A DNA stretch of 64,000 bases from an uncultured Alphaproteobacteria bacterium. Lineage in GTDB: Bacteria; Pseudomonadota; Alphaproteobacteria; RF32; CAG-239. Numbering within the stretch: position 1 is the first letter of the stretch; every line of letters starts with the position of its first letter. The translations under genes were made by a program, and so were the position numbers. This document shows positions 47,865-57,082 of this stretch, in pieces. The stretch is taken from NCBI GenBank assembly GCA_944392295.1, contig CALXWE010000003.1, positions 1 through 64,000 on the forward strand, written 5' to 3'. The notes beneath the pieces are model-generated. The model saw only the letters and a list, made by a program, of their open reading frames with translations, ran no database searches and was not told the origin of the DNA.

Positions 47865-48789
47865 TTTTAAGCTCCCTTATAATTTCGTCCTGAGCACCTT
47901 TAAGCGATGCTGTCAATTCATCAAATCCCAAGCCATCAAATATAGTTTTAAAAATCACACAAGCCGCCACTAAAATCGGGGCTCGATTTTCTCCGATATA
48001 CACTGATTGCGCTCTCTGCTGCGTATTCATGGCATAAACTTGCGCCACGGTCTTATTCAGCATATCTTTGGTTAAAACCTTACCGTCAGCTTTATATCGG
48101 TCATAAGCCGGCCAATTTTCAGCCATAGCCAGCAATCTTAACGGCGTACTTGATGTTGCCAACAAACAGCACTGAGACTTATATTTCTCCATATCTGATT
48201 TTTGCTTAAAATTCTCGACATATGTCATAATTTCGGTATGGAGTTTATTAAATCCCGGCTCATTATATTCTTCCAAAGCAAAAGCTTCGGAAGCATTACG
48301 CGCTCCCCAAGGTATAGATATGGAATATAAAATTTTAAGTTCGGGATATCTTTTTGCCAAAGTAATTTCGGTTGACCCCCCGCCCAAATCATAAACTATA
48401 ACATAATCGGCATTTTTTGGGGCATTAAGCACGGCACCTTTTAAGTTTAATTCAGCCTCTTGAAAGCCATCTATAACCTCAAGCTTAATACCGGTTTTAT
48501 CTTCAACGGCTTTAACAAACTCAGCACCATTTTTAGCCATTCGGCACGAAGCCGTAGCAATTGCTTTATAAGTATCGACATTATATTCTTTAATTTTGCG
48601 GGCATAATTTTCAAAAGCCGCCAAACCTCGTTCGATAGCCTTATCGGTAAAGCGCATATGTTCATACATACCCTCACCCAACTTAGTCGAAATGGAATCT
48701 CTATATAAAACTTTACCTTGATTATCGGCAATCATCAAACGACAGGAATTAGTTCCCAAATCAATTGCCGCCAGATTTTTTTGTTGCAT
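47857..48789 (-). CDS. Ppx/GppA phosphatase family protein (second of two)
   Basis: This 310-residue member of the exopolyphosphatase/guanosine pentaphosphatase family has the actin-like ATPase fold. AAIDLGTNSCRLMIA near residue 9 and VYDLGGGSTEITLA near 137 are the phosphate-binding loops; ATASCRMAKN is the third conserved block. The start at 48789 (GAGGAAAA upstream) is preferred over a longer frame. It overlaps its paralogue upstream by 29 nt and rlmE downstream by 8 nt. Whether it acts on polyphosphate, pppGpp or both cannot be read. Confidence 0.88.
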   Translation of the reverse strand: MQQKNLAAIDLGTNSCRLMIADNQGKVLYRDSISTKLGEGMYEHMRFTDKAIERGLAAFENYARKIKEYNVDTYKAIATASCRMAKNGAEFVKAVEDKTGIKLEVIDGFQEAELNLKGAVLNAPKNADYVIVYDLGGGSTEITLAKRYPELKILYSISIPWGARNASEAFALEEYNEPGFNKLHTEIMTYVENFKQKSDMEKYKSQCCLLATSSTPLRLLAMAENWPAYDRYKADGKVLTKDMLNKTVAQVYAMNTQQRAQSVYIGENRAPILVAACVIFKTIFDGLGFDELTASLKGAQDEIIRELKNA

Positions 48790-49861
48790 ATTGTTTTCCT
48801 CTGCGATAGAGCCGACGTCCACGCTTACGGAAATTATGTTTTTGCTGACGTTCATGATGCATCATATCCAGCAAAATTCCCTCACGGATACCGCGATCGG
48901 CTACCGTAATTTCGGAAATCGGCCAATAAGTCATTAGGGATTCAATAATCGCACATCCCGAAATTGTCAAGTCTGATTTAGCAGGTCCTATACACGGATG
49001 CTTACGCCTTCCGGCATCACCCATATTTTTAATTTTGGTAATAACCTTCATTACATCAGGACCAGATATTGAAATACCATCTACCGCTGAACGATTATAA
49101 CGAGACAGGCCTAGATGCACTGCACCCAGTACCGTTACAGTACCCGAAGTACCTATAACCTGAATTTCTTGATTTTTAATACCTTCATAAATGCCGAATT
49201 TTTCATCAAATTCTTTTAACAATCCTTGAGTACGTTCCATAATCGTATTATAGGCCAATTTAGTCATATCTTGCTTAGGAAAAGCTTCGGAAATGGTAAC
49301 CACGCCATAAGGCAAAGAAATAAAACCTTCAATAAAAGTTTTACCCGTATCGGTAATGCGAGCCAATGAAATTTCAGTTGAACCGCCGCCTATATCAAAA
49401 ACTAGCATTCTTTTAATGTTGCGATTTAATAATGGTACGCATCCTACTACTGCCAAACGAGATTCTTCTTTTGAAGATATGACCTCTAAATTGATACCGG
49501 CTTCTTTTTTCACCAGTTCAACAAACTCTTGGCAATTTTTAGCTCTGCGGCAAGCTGCCGTAGCCACAAAACGAGAATTAATAATCGGAGCATATTCATT
49601 AATTACTCCGCGGCAAACCTTAAGAGCCGTAACCGTACGCCTTATAGCCTCGCGAGAAAGTTCGTTATTATTGATAATTCCTTCGCCCAGACGAGTAATT
49701 TTTGAAAAAGTTTCCACTACATGAAACGAAGTAGGCGTTGGGGTTGCAATAACCAAGCGGCAAGAATTAGTTCCCAAATCTATAGCCGCATAATGACCTG
49801 CCGCGGCATTATCATTATGCTGCGGCAGGTGGTTACGACTATATTTGGAAAGACCGGCCAT
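48761..49861 (-). CDS. Ppx/GppA phosphatase family protein (first of two)
   Basis: This 366-residue paralogue of the next gene has AAIDLGTNSCRLVIA near residue 25 and VFDIGGGSTEISLA near 159, plus ATAACRRAKN. It is longer at the C-terminus, ending in a very basic tail (residues about 335-366) that could bind RNA or polyphosphate. The ATG at 49861 lies one base after the ccrM stop; an ATG at 49876 is also possible. The four genes ccrM, two Ppx/GppA and rlmE run with overlaps or one-base gaps, so they form one operon. Confidence 0.88.
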   Translation of the reverse strand: MAGLSKYSRNHLPQHNDNAAAGHYAAIDLGTNSCRLVIATPTPTSFHVVETFSKITRLGEGIINNNELSREAIRRTVTALKVCRGVINEYAPIINSRFVATAACRRAKNCQEFVELVKKEAGINLEVISSKEESRLAVVGCVPLLNRNIKRMLVFDIGGGSTEISLARITDTGKTFIEGFISLPYGVVTISEAFPKQDMTKLAYNTIMERTQGLLKEFDEKFGIYEGIKNQEIQVIGTSGTVTVLGAVHLGLSRYNRSAVDGISISGPDVMKVITKIKNMGDAGRRKHPCIGPAKSDLTISGCAIIESLMTYWPISEITVADRGIREGILLDMMHHERQQKHNFRKRGRRLYRRGKQYATKKSGGN

Positions 49862-49862
49862 T

Positions 49863-50978
<1,116 letters not shown>

Positions 50979-51030
50979 TTATTATGAATCTGCTTCATCT
51001 TAGAAGAATATGGTTATAATTTTATTAACA

Positions 51031-51079
51031 AAAATAGCCAAAATTCTTTTTTACAAACAAAAAGGACTTTGGCTTATTT
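51031..51079 (-). terminator. Probable terminator after the 51101-51661 gene
   Basis: AAATAGCCAAA pairs with TTTGGCTTATTT across one bulge, and inner AAAAAG/CTTTTT pairs extend it. The minus strand continues TTTTGTTAAT. It lies 22 nt past the stop. Confidence 0.6.
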
Positions 51080-51100
51080 AAGTATTTGATTTACTGTTAA

Positions 51101-51661
51101 TTAATCAGCAGGCCGCATTTTAAGCACCAACTCTGCCTGTTTTTGCATTTTTTTAACCAGGTTAATTTCCGCATCGGTAACATTTTCGATGTTGGCAATT
51201 TCATCTTGTTTATTTATCATATCTTGATAAGTGGCAATTCTGTCCTCGTCTTTCTCTTGTTCCATTTGCTCAGACAGCACCTTTTTAACTTCATCGGCAT
51301 GTTGTTTTAAGTATATGGTTCTCAGTATAGCCTGCAGACGCTGTTCGACATAGTAAAAACGCTCAGCCGTCCAGCAATTTTTATTAAGCCAGACATTCAC
51401 TCTGACCGGAAGTTTTTCGGTAAAATTTTCTGAAAGGAGAGATACTTTATCAGGAACATCCTTATAAAGCCCTTTATTCATATATTCTTGCCACAGCTTT
51501 AAAAACGAGTTCAGTTCTTGTTCATTTATCACGACCAAAGTTGACATAGGCTGGCATTTACTGTCATATATCGGAGTATCATAGTCTACCAAACGGCAAC
51601 TTAGCACCTTCAAAACCAGCAAAAAAGCCAAGATGAGAATTATTTGTTTTTTATAGCGCAT
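51101..51661 (-). CDS. Putative membrane-anchored or lipoprotein, function unknown
   Basis: This 186-residue protein has a basic start, a hydrophobic helix (residues about 6-21) and VLSC at its end. VLSC is a near match to a lipoprotein box, though Leu at -2 is unusual. The rest is helical and charged, with a glutamine- and glutamate-rich coiled coil near residues 110-185 and two more cysteines (SKCQP and NKNCW). GGCGGAG precedes the start. It lies 12 nt after the HAD-like gene, probably in the same transcript. I recognise no family. Confidence 0.7.
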   Translation of the reverse strand: MRYKKQIILILAFLLVLKVLSCRLVDYDTPIYDSKCQPMSTLVVINEQELNSFLKLWQEYMNKGLYKDVPDKVSLLSENFTEKLPVRVNVWLNKNCWTAERFYYVEQRLQAILRTIYLKQHADEVKKVLSEQMEQEKDEDRIATYQDMINKQDEIANIENVTDAEINLVKKMQKQAELVLKMRPAD

Positions 51662-51673
51662 TCAACACTCCGC

Positions 51674-52540
51674 CTACCACCTTAACCCGGATATTACATA
51701 ATCAGGATAAACATCAAAGTTAGTTGCCAAGTTACGAGCTTTTTCAACATCGGGAATATATCCTTCTCCTAAGAAGTTAACATGAATTCCTTTAGAAATC
51801 AAGATAGTATCGGCCTCAAGCGAATGTCCCGACTTTATATCGGTAGCAAAACTATCGCCAATAAACAACACATTCGGCTTTAAGTCAAACAAACCCTCAA
51901 GAGCATAATGTAAAAACTTAAATTCTGGTTTGCCCAGAGCATAAATTTTACCGCCCATAACAGCATATTGCTCTGCAATAGCGCCGCTGCCCAAAGATAT
52001 CTGTCCGTTACAATAAGTCGAGACATCATTTCCGGCACATATCAGAGGCAAATTACGAGCAAATACATGTTCCAAATCAGGCATATAATCATCTATAGTG
52101 TCGGCCGCATTTTTAACAGCCCCAATAAAAGCGAAGTCTGCATCATCGATACTCTCCGCTTTATGATATTCCAGACCATCAAACACCGTTTCTGCATCAG
52201 AGGAGCCCAAATTATAATATTTACGCCCCGTCAAGCCAAGAGACTCAGGCTTTTTCAAACGATAATGCAAGACTTCGCCGGCAGATACGATTGACGTTAA
52301 AAAATTTAGATCAGATAAATTTCCGTCGGCCAAAATTTGCGCAACTTCACGAACTCGCATCACCGAGTTGGTAATAATTACAACCTTTTTACCGCTCTGG
52401 GCCATTTTATACAAAGCCTGCAGAGCTTCTTTGTTAACAGTTTCTCCGTTATACAACACCCCATTAAAGCCGCACAAAACGGCATTATATCCGTCAATTA
52501 TTTTAGAAACGCCGACTACCGGCTTGATAATTTTCATCAT
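51674..52540 (-). CDS. HAD-superfamily IIA protein lacking the catalytic aspartate
   Basis: This 288-residue protein looks like the NagD-related HAD-IIA hydrolases (as in TIGR01459). It has the VVIITNS motif II near residue 57, the cap domain, KPEFKFLHYAL, and motif IV FIGDSFATDIKSG near 230. Motif I is altered: the family's DxxGVLxxG reads CGFNGVLYNG here, so the nucleophilic Asp is Gly and the next acidic position is Asn. I rechecked the codons (GGC TTT AAT GGG). Phosphatase activity is therefore unlikely, and a binding or regulatory role is possible. It precedes the putative lipoprotein gene by 12 nt. Confidence 0.82.
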   Translation of the reverse strand: MMKIIKPVVGVSKIIDGYNAVLCGFNGVLYNGETVNKEALQALYKMAQSGKKVVIITNSVMRVREVAQILADGNLSDLNFLTSIVSAGEVLHYRLKKPESLGLTGRKYYNLGSSDAETVFDGLEYHKAESIDDADFAFIGAVKNAADTIDDYMPDLEHVFARNLPLICAGNDVSTYCNGQISLGSGAIAEQYAVMGGKIYALGKPEFKFLHYALEGLFDLKPNVLFIGDSFATDIKSGHSLEADTILISKGIHVNFLGEGYIPDVEKARNLATNFDVYPDYVISGLRW

Positions 52541-52711
52541 TAAGCCCCTGCTAAATATTAAACTTTTAGGGTAAAATAACGCTTATTGCTTTATTTTTCT
52601 TTAATTTTTTGATAAAAAATAAAATATTTATGAAAAAACGATATTATGGTAACTGATAAAAGTCGAACAAGTAACTTTAAATTTAATTTTTACATTTTTA
52701 AAATTTTTTTA

Positions 52712-52740
52712 TTGACATTAAAAAAAATAAAGGTTATTTA
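52712..52740 (+). promoter_or_regulatory. Probable promoter of tRNA-Met
   Basis: TTGACA (52712-52717) and TATTTA (52735-52740) are 17 bases apart and end 16 nt before the tRNA. The 216-bp gap before the tRNA is otherwise very A/T-rich and shows no gene. Confidence 0.65.
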
Positions 52741-52756
52741 AGAACACGAATTAGAT

Positions 52757-52833
52757 GGCGGGGTAGCTCAGTTGGTTAGAGCAGAGGAATCATAATCCTT
52801 GTGTCGAGAGTTCGAATCTCCCCCTCGCTACCA
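52757..52833 (+). tRNA. tRNA-Met (anticodon CAT, elongator type)
   Basis: The 77-nt gene folds as a cloverleaf. The acceptor stem is GGCGGGG with CCTCGCT, the D-arm GCTC/GAGC and the anticodon stem GAGGA/TCCTT around ATCATAA. The T-arm contains TTCGAAT, and CCA is encoded. It lacks the three G-C pairs and the unpaired first base of an initiator, and it closely matches the alphaproteobacterial elongator tRNA-Met. A lysidine-modified tRNA-Ile(CAT) is the alternative but less like this sequence. Confidence 0.95.
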
Positions 52834-52838
52834 ATATC

Positions 52839-52867
52839 AAAACCCTCGTGTAATGCACGAGGGTTTT
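52839..52867. terminator. Terminator after tRNA-Met, usable in both directions
   Basis: A perfect 12-bp stem AAAACCCTCGTG / CACGAGGGTTTT with a 5-nt loop lies six bases after the tRNA. It could also serve the lipoprotein gene that ends at 52900. Confidence 0.9.
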
Positions 52868-52899
52868 GTTGTGTATATTTCATGTCTTAGACATATACA

Positions 52900-53265
52900 T
52901 CAAAGTTTACAGGCATTACCGTCATATCGCCAGTTACTTACGACCCCCCTTTCTACCACAAAAGTAATATTGCAGTTGTGATTTACCGTATATCCGCCAT
53001 AAGTATTTGTATCCGCCCAAATCATATTACCATACCCGTTGATACTAGTTGATTGACTTTGCGGAACATAATATGAAGAAGAATATTCATAAGATAAGTA
53101 TTTTACTGTACCAAGCTGATAAACTCTATGCGGAATTCCCATTTTATCAACAAGTTGCCTTTCCGACAATCCGACCGTAGAATTTAAAGCCTGTTGCAAT
53201 CTTGCCTCGGTTGCACAACCTACAAACAGAAAAAGAACAAATCCCATCATCAATATTTTTTTCAT
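52900..53265 (-). CDS. Small lipoprotein with a SmpA/BamE-like core
   Basis: This 121-residue protein has a lipoprotein signal (MKKILMMGFVLFLFVGC, Cys17). It contains GLSERQLVDKMGIPHRVYQL, similar to the start of the SmpA/OmlA fold seen in BamE-type proteins. A polar tyrosine- and serine-rich middle follows, then two cysteines (HNCNI and NACKL) that could pair. It is probably outer-membrane linked. It is shorter and more diverged than BamE, so it is not called as such. Confidence 0.78.
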   Translation of the reverse strand: MKKILMMGFVLFLFVGCATEARLQQALNSTVGLSERQLVDKMGIPHRVYQLGTVKYLSYEYSSSYYVPQSQSTSINGYGNMIWADTNTYGGYTVNHNCNITFVVERGVVSNWRYDGNACKL

Positions 53266-53419
53266 AACTCGTCTCCCAAACTAGCCGGTCTTATTATTAT
53301 CATAAAAAAAACTCTTGTCAATTTTTATAAACATCAAACAATTTTCAGATTATTATTGATATTTTTTAGCCCGTCAGATACAATTATGGCACATAAACAA
53401 ACATTAACAGGAAAAAGTT

Positions 53420-54271
53420 ATGAAAAAAGCCTTATTTTTACTCTTATTACTACTGTTAAGCTTTGGTAATGCTTGGGCAGAAAAATTTACCGTTACCAAT
53501 GACAATAATGAAAAAATTATCGTTGATGTGGCAAAACCCCTTAATCAAGCGGCAAGAGGTCTGGTGTTTTTACAACATGGATTGGCTTCATCAATGGAGC
53601 ACCCAGTAATCCAAACCGCAAAAAAAGCCTACCTTGACAACGACTACATTGTTGTAAGTTTTGATAGCCGTTATTCAACAGGTCTTAGCGATGGGGATGT
53701 CAAAAATGCTCGACTAAAAACATTTAAGCAAGATTTGCAAACCGTCACGGAGTGGGCAAAAAGTCAAGACTTTTTCATTACACCCTTTGCTTTGGGCGGA
53801 CATTCTCTGGGCGGAGCTTCGGTTTTAAGTTATGCCGCTCAAAATCCCGATAATGTGAGCCTGGTTACCGCCGTTGCTCCGGTTATAAGCGGCGATTTAT
53901 GGGAAAAATCATGTTTTAAAAATATGCCGCAATTTTGCCAGTCGTGGCAACAAAACGGATTTTATGAATATTCTTTTCAAGGTAAAATGTTTTTAATTGC
54001 CTACGATGTTATCAATGAAGCCAAAAACTTTAATGCCTTAGATATTGCCGATTTACTGTCATCGCCTGTTCTGTTGGTATCAGCCGATGATGATAATATT
54101 ATCCCTCGGCAAGATGTTGAAAGTTTATATAAAAAGGTAAAAGCCCAAAAGCAATTTTATGTAACCAAGCAAAGCGGACACAATTTCATGACATCGCAAA
54201 ATCAGCAAGATTTATATAACATATTATATAATTTTATCAAAGATAACACAAAATCATTGTCAAATATGTAA
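53420..54271 (+). CDS. Secreted alpha/beta hydrolase
   Basis: This 283-residue protein has a signal peptide (residues 1-20, ending NAWA). The alpha/beta-hydrolase fold is marked by VFLQHGLASS (oxyanion loop) near residue 50 and by the nucleophile elbow GGHSLGGAS near 127. The acid VSADDDNIIP is near 217 and the catalytic His is in SGHNFM near 254. The whole triad is present. Substrates may be esters or peptides in the periplasm. AGGAAAAAG lies before the start. It precedes ruvX by 19 nt. Confidence 0.88.
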   Translation: MKKALFLLLLLLLSFGNAWAEKFTVTNDNNEKIIVDVAKPLNQAARGLVFLQHGLASSMEHPVIQTAKKAYLDNDYIVVSFDSRYSTGLSDGDVKNARLKTFKQDLQTVTEWAKSQDFFITPFALGGHSLGGASVLSYAAQNPDNVSLVTAVAPVISGDLWEKSCFKNMPQFCQSWQQNGFYEYSFQGKMFLIAYDVINEAKNFNALDIADLLSSPVLLVSADDDNIIPRQDVESLYKKVKAQKQFYVTKQSGHNFMTSQNQQDLYNILYNFIKDNTKSLSNM

Positions 54272-54290
54272 AATAGGGTATCATCAAAGC

Positions 54291-54749
54291 ATGGAATTAC
54301 AAGAATTAAAACAACATTTAAAAACTTACGAGGCGCTTTTAGGCTTTGACTACGGAGAGAAGCGCTTGGGCGTGGCCGTATCCGATTTAATGCGGAGCAT
54401 TGCTACCCCTTATAAAATAATAGAGCGCAAAAGTTTAAGCAAAGACATTGACGAAATCAAAAAGATTATAACCGAAAAAGAAATCGGCGGCATTATTTAC
54501 GGACTGCCTTTACAGATGGACGGAACGGAGGGAGAAACCGCTCAAAAGGTAAAAAAGTTTGCCGAACAGGTATTTTCACAGACAGGACTTCCCTTTGCTT
54601 TTTGGGATGAAAGACTGTCCTCTTCGGCGGTGGAGAGTTTTTTAATCAAGGATGCCGACTTATCCAGAGCCAAACGCAAAAAAGTATTAGATGCTTCGGC
54701 AGCTTCTTACATCTTGCAAGGTGCTTTAGACGCCTTATCCAGAATATAA
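54291..54749 (+). CDS. ruvX: RuvX/YqgF family putative Holliday junction resolvase
   Basis: This 152-residue RNase H-fold protein has GFDYGEKRLGVAVSD at residues 18-32 with the catalytic Asp, YGLPLQMDGTEG near 65 and FWDERLSS with Glu near 103. The final acidic residue is in KVLDASAASYILQ. YqgF/RuvX in E. coli is essential and linked to 16S rRNA 5' processing; the resolvase role rests on fold similarity. It follows the hydrolase gene closely. Confidence 0.94.
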   Translation: MELQELKQHLKTYEALLGFDYGEKRLGVAVSDLMRSIATPYKIIERKSLSKDIDEIKKIITEKEIGGIIYGLPLQMDGTEGETAQKVKKFAEQVFSQTGLPFAFWDERLSSSAVESFLIKDADLSRAKRKKVLDASAASYILQGALDALSRI

Positions 54750-54753
54750 AAAA

Positions 54754-54777
54754 GGTCTTGGTTTTTAAGCCAAGACC
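54754..54777. terminator. Terminator between ruvX and a small minus-strand gene
   Basis: A perfect 8-bp stem GGTCTTGG / CCAAGACC with an 8-nt loop has its U-run on the minus-strand side (TTTTTTATA), so it mainly ends the gene at 54805. Confidence 0.75.
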
Positions 54778-54804
54778 CGTGCGAATTGGATTGAACGAAT
54801 TGCA

Positions 54805-55071
54805 TTATTTACCCAGCTTACGGGCAAATTGCGTTATTTTAGCTTCCAGCTTCGGGACGCCAACTTTACGCACTTTATCAATCAGCAGGGCGTAGGCGTC
54901 TTCACAACCGACGATGTACTGTTTTTTCTGAAACAACACTTGCAGCCTCACTTCATCGGAAGCATCAAACTCATCCTTTTGTAACATTTCGCTGATAGCA
55001 ACCTGTCTTTGCGTTGCAAACTTCACTCTTTTACGGAACGCATCCGCTTTTTCATGATTTAAACTATTCAT
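54805..55071 (-). CDS. Small helical protein, function unknown
   Basis: This 88-residue, charged, all-helical-looking protein has one cysteine and no signal peptide or membrane segment. Its DNA is noticeably richer in G and C than the flanking genes. No strong ribosome site precedes the ATG. The terminator placed on its strand and the clean open frame support it. I recognise no family. Confidence 0.55.
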   Translation of the reverse strand: MNSLNHEKADAFRKRVKFATQRQVAISEMLQKDEFDASDEVRLQVLFQKKQYIVGCEDAYALLIDKVRKVGVPKLEAKITQFARKLGK

Positions 55072-55218
55072 AGATTAATTATTTAATAAAAATACAAAAC
55101 GTTCATTTATACTAACTCATTAAAATAAAAAAACAAGCAAAAAAAACTGGAAAATATTAAAAAAATCCGTTATGCTCACCGCAAATATAAATATTTTGTG
55201 CTTTTAAGGAATAAATTG

Positions 55219-56364
55219 ATGAAAAAATATGCTAAGTTCTTACTAATAATCGTTGCTGCAATTACAGTCGTATATTTTATGCAGGTTGGCAAAAACACTT
55301 ATAGGTATGAAACCGTTCCCTTAAAAAAAGGCAAAATAAGTCAAATTGTAACCGCCTCGGGCATTATTGACCCGATATCAACGGTTATTGTCGGTACACA
55401 GGTTTCCGGTACTATCAAGGAAATTTATGTTGATTACAACTCTAAAGTAAAAAAAGGTGAGATGTTGGCACTAATTGATCCCGATTTATTTGCCGCCACT
55501 GTGGAACAACGCAAAGCCGCATTAGAAATTGCCAAAGCCTTAGTTGAAGTACAACACAATAACATCACCTATTATTCCAAAACATTAGAAAGAATTAAAA
55601 AGCTCAATTCCTCAAGATATTCCTCTCAAAAAGAACTGGAAGCCGCCCAACGCGATTATGATAACGCCGTTGCTCAGTTAAAATTACAAAAGGCTCAGGT
55701 TAAACAAGATAAAGCTTACTTAAATTCCGCCGAAACAGAACTGCGTTACACCAAAATAAAATCACCGGTTGACGGTATTGTTATTTCAAAATCGGTAGAG
55801 GTCGGACAAACAGTAGCCGCCAGTTTTTCCACTCCCGAATTATTTACCGTTGCCGAAGATTTAACCCAAATGGAAATAGACACTTCGGTAGTAGAAGCCG
55901 ATATTGCCAAAGTTAAAGAAGGTCAAAAAGTGCGTTTTTCGGTAGACAGTTTTCCCGACAAATACTTTGACGGTACCGTAAAACAGGTTCGTAACGAGGC
56001 AATTACCAACTCTAATGTGGTAACTTACAGCGTTATCATCGGCATTGAAAACCCCGATTTGGTCTTTAAGCCCGGAATGACGGCCAATGTCGAAATCATT
56101 ACCGATGAAAAAGAAGATGCTCTTTTAGTGCCCAATCAGGCTTTACGCTTTTATATGGATTCCGGCAAACGTTATAAAGAAAAAGGTATTTGGTTATTGA
56201 GAAACGGCTTACCGCAGAGAGTAGCCATAACCGAAGGACTTTATGACGATAACTTTACCGAGGTTATCTCCGAAGATTTGGAAGAAGGGGATAAGGTAAT
56301 TGTAGCTAAAAACAGCAACAATCCTAAGCAACAAGAAAAAACTCGGTTAAGGATGCCTCGTTAA
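55219..56364 (+). CDS. MacA-like periplasmic adaptor of an ABC exporter
   Basis: This 381-residue membrane-fusion protein has one N-terminal helix (residues about 5-24) as anchor. It has a lipoyl-like domain split by an alpha-hairpin coiled coil (about 90-165), then the beta-barrel domain: KSPVDGIVISKSVEVGQTV near 182, VRFSVDSFPDKYFDGTV near 230. The start at 55219 has AAGGA upstream. It is followed by an ATPase and a permease of the MacB type, together a tripartite exporter that would need a TolC-like channel encoded elsewhere. Confidence 0.93.
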   Translation: MKKYAKFLLIIVAAITVVYFMQVGKNTYRYETVPLKKGKISQIVTASGIIDPISTVIVGTQVSGTIKEIYVDYNSKVKKGEMLALIDPDLFAATVEQRKAALEIAKALVEVQHNNITYYSKTLERIKKLNSSRYSSQKELEAAQRDYDNAVAQLKLQKAQVKQDKAYLNSAETELRYTKIKSPVDGIVISKSVEVGQTVAASFSTPELFTVAEDLTQMEIDTSVVEADIAKVKEGQKVRFSVDSFPDKYFDGTVKQVRNEAITNSNVVTYSVIIGIENPDLVFKPGMTANVEIITDEKEDALLVPNQALRFYMDSGKRYKEKGIWLLRNGLPQRVAITEGLYDDNFTEVISEDLEEGDKVIVAKNSNNPKQQEKTRLRMPR

Positions 56365-56375
56365 AAGGATAAAAA

Positions 56376-57071
56376 ATGTCACTAATTGAATTACATAACA
56401 TCAAAAAGAGCTACAAGCTTGACGGTTTTGATTTAAGGATATTAAAGGGTATTAATTTATCCATTGAAAAAGGTGAGTTTGTCGCCATTATGGGTCCGTC
56501 CGGTTCAGGAAAATCGACTTTGATGAATATTTTAGGCTGTCTTGATACGCCAAGTTCCGGCAATTATATTCTGGACGGGCAAAACATTGAAAAATTAAGC
56601 CCTGATGAGCTGGCTCATATCCGCAATCAAAAAATCGGGTTTGTATTTCAGGGTTTTAACTTACTACCCCGTACCACCGCCATTGAAAATGTTGAACTAC
56701 CTATGGTGTATGCTTCCGTCAAAGAAGAAATACGCAAAAATAAAGCCAAAGATGCTCTTGAAAAAGTGGGCTTAAAAAGCCGCATGTACCATTTGCCCAA
56801 CCAGTTATCGGGCGGTCAGCAACAAAGGGTTGCCATTGCCCGCGCCATAGTAAATGAAGCTCCCCTTATTTTTGCCGATGAGCCGACCGGCAATCTGGAT
56901 ACCAAAATGAGTATTGAGATTATGAAACTTTTTACCGAGTTAAACAAAGAAATGGGGCGTACCATAATTTTGGTAACTCATGAAGAAGACATTGCCGCTT
57001 ATGCCGACCGCATTATAAAAATCGTTGACGGTGAAATCAATTCCGATATTAAAAATCCGCAAATTAAGTAA
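56376..57071 (+). CDS. MacB-like ABC transporter ATPase
   Basis: This 231-residue ATP-binding subunit of the LolD/MacB group has MGPSGSGKST near residue 39, FQGFNLLPR (Q-loop), LSGGQQQRVAIARA near 142 and IFADEPTGNLD near 165. It begins 11 nt after the adaptor gene and ends 11 nt before the permease gene, so the three are one operon. In MacB of E. coli this domain is fused to the permease; here it is a separate protein. Confidence 0.95.
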   Translation: MSLIELHNIKKSYKLDGFDLRILKGINLSIEKGEFVAIMGPSGSGKSTLMNILGCLDTPSSGNYILDGQNIEKLSPDELAHIRNQKIGFVFQGFNLLPRTTAIENVELPMVYASVKEEIRKNKAKDALEKVGLKSRMYHLPNQLSGGQQQRVAIARAIVNEAPLIFADEPTGNLDTKMSIEIMKLFTELNKEMGRTIILVTHEEDIAAYADRIIKIVDGEINSDIKNPQIK

Positions 57072-57082
57072 GGTAAATAAAG

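Noticed and set aside
52757-52833. Initiator tRNA-Met
   Set aside because: The anticodon stem lacks the three G-C pairs and the acceptor stem is fully paired, which indicates the elongator type.
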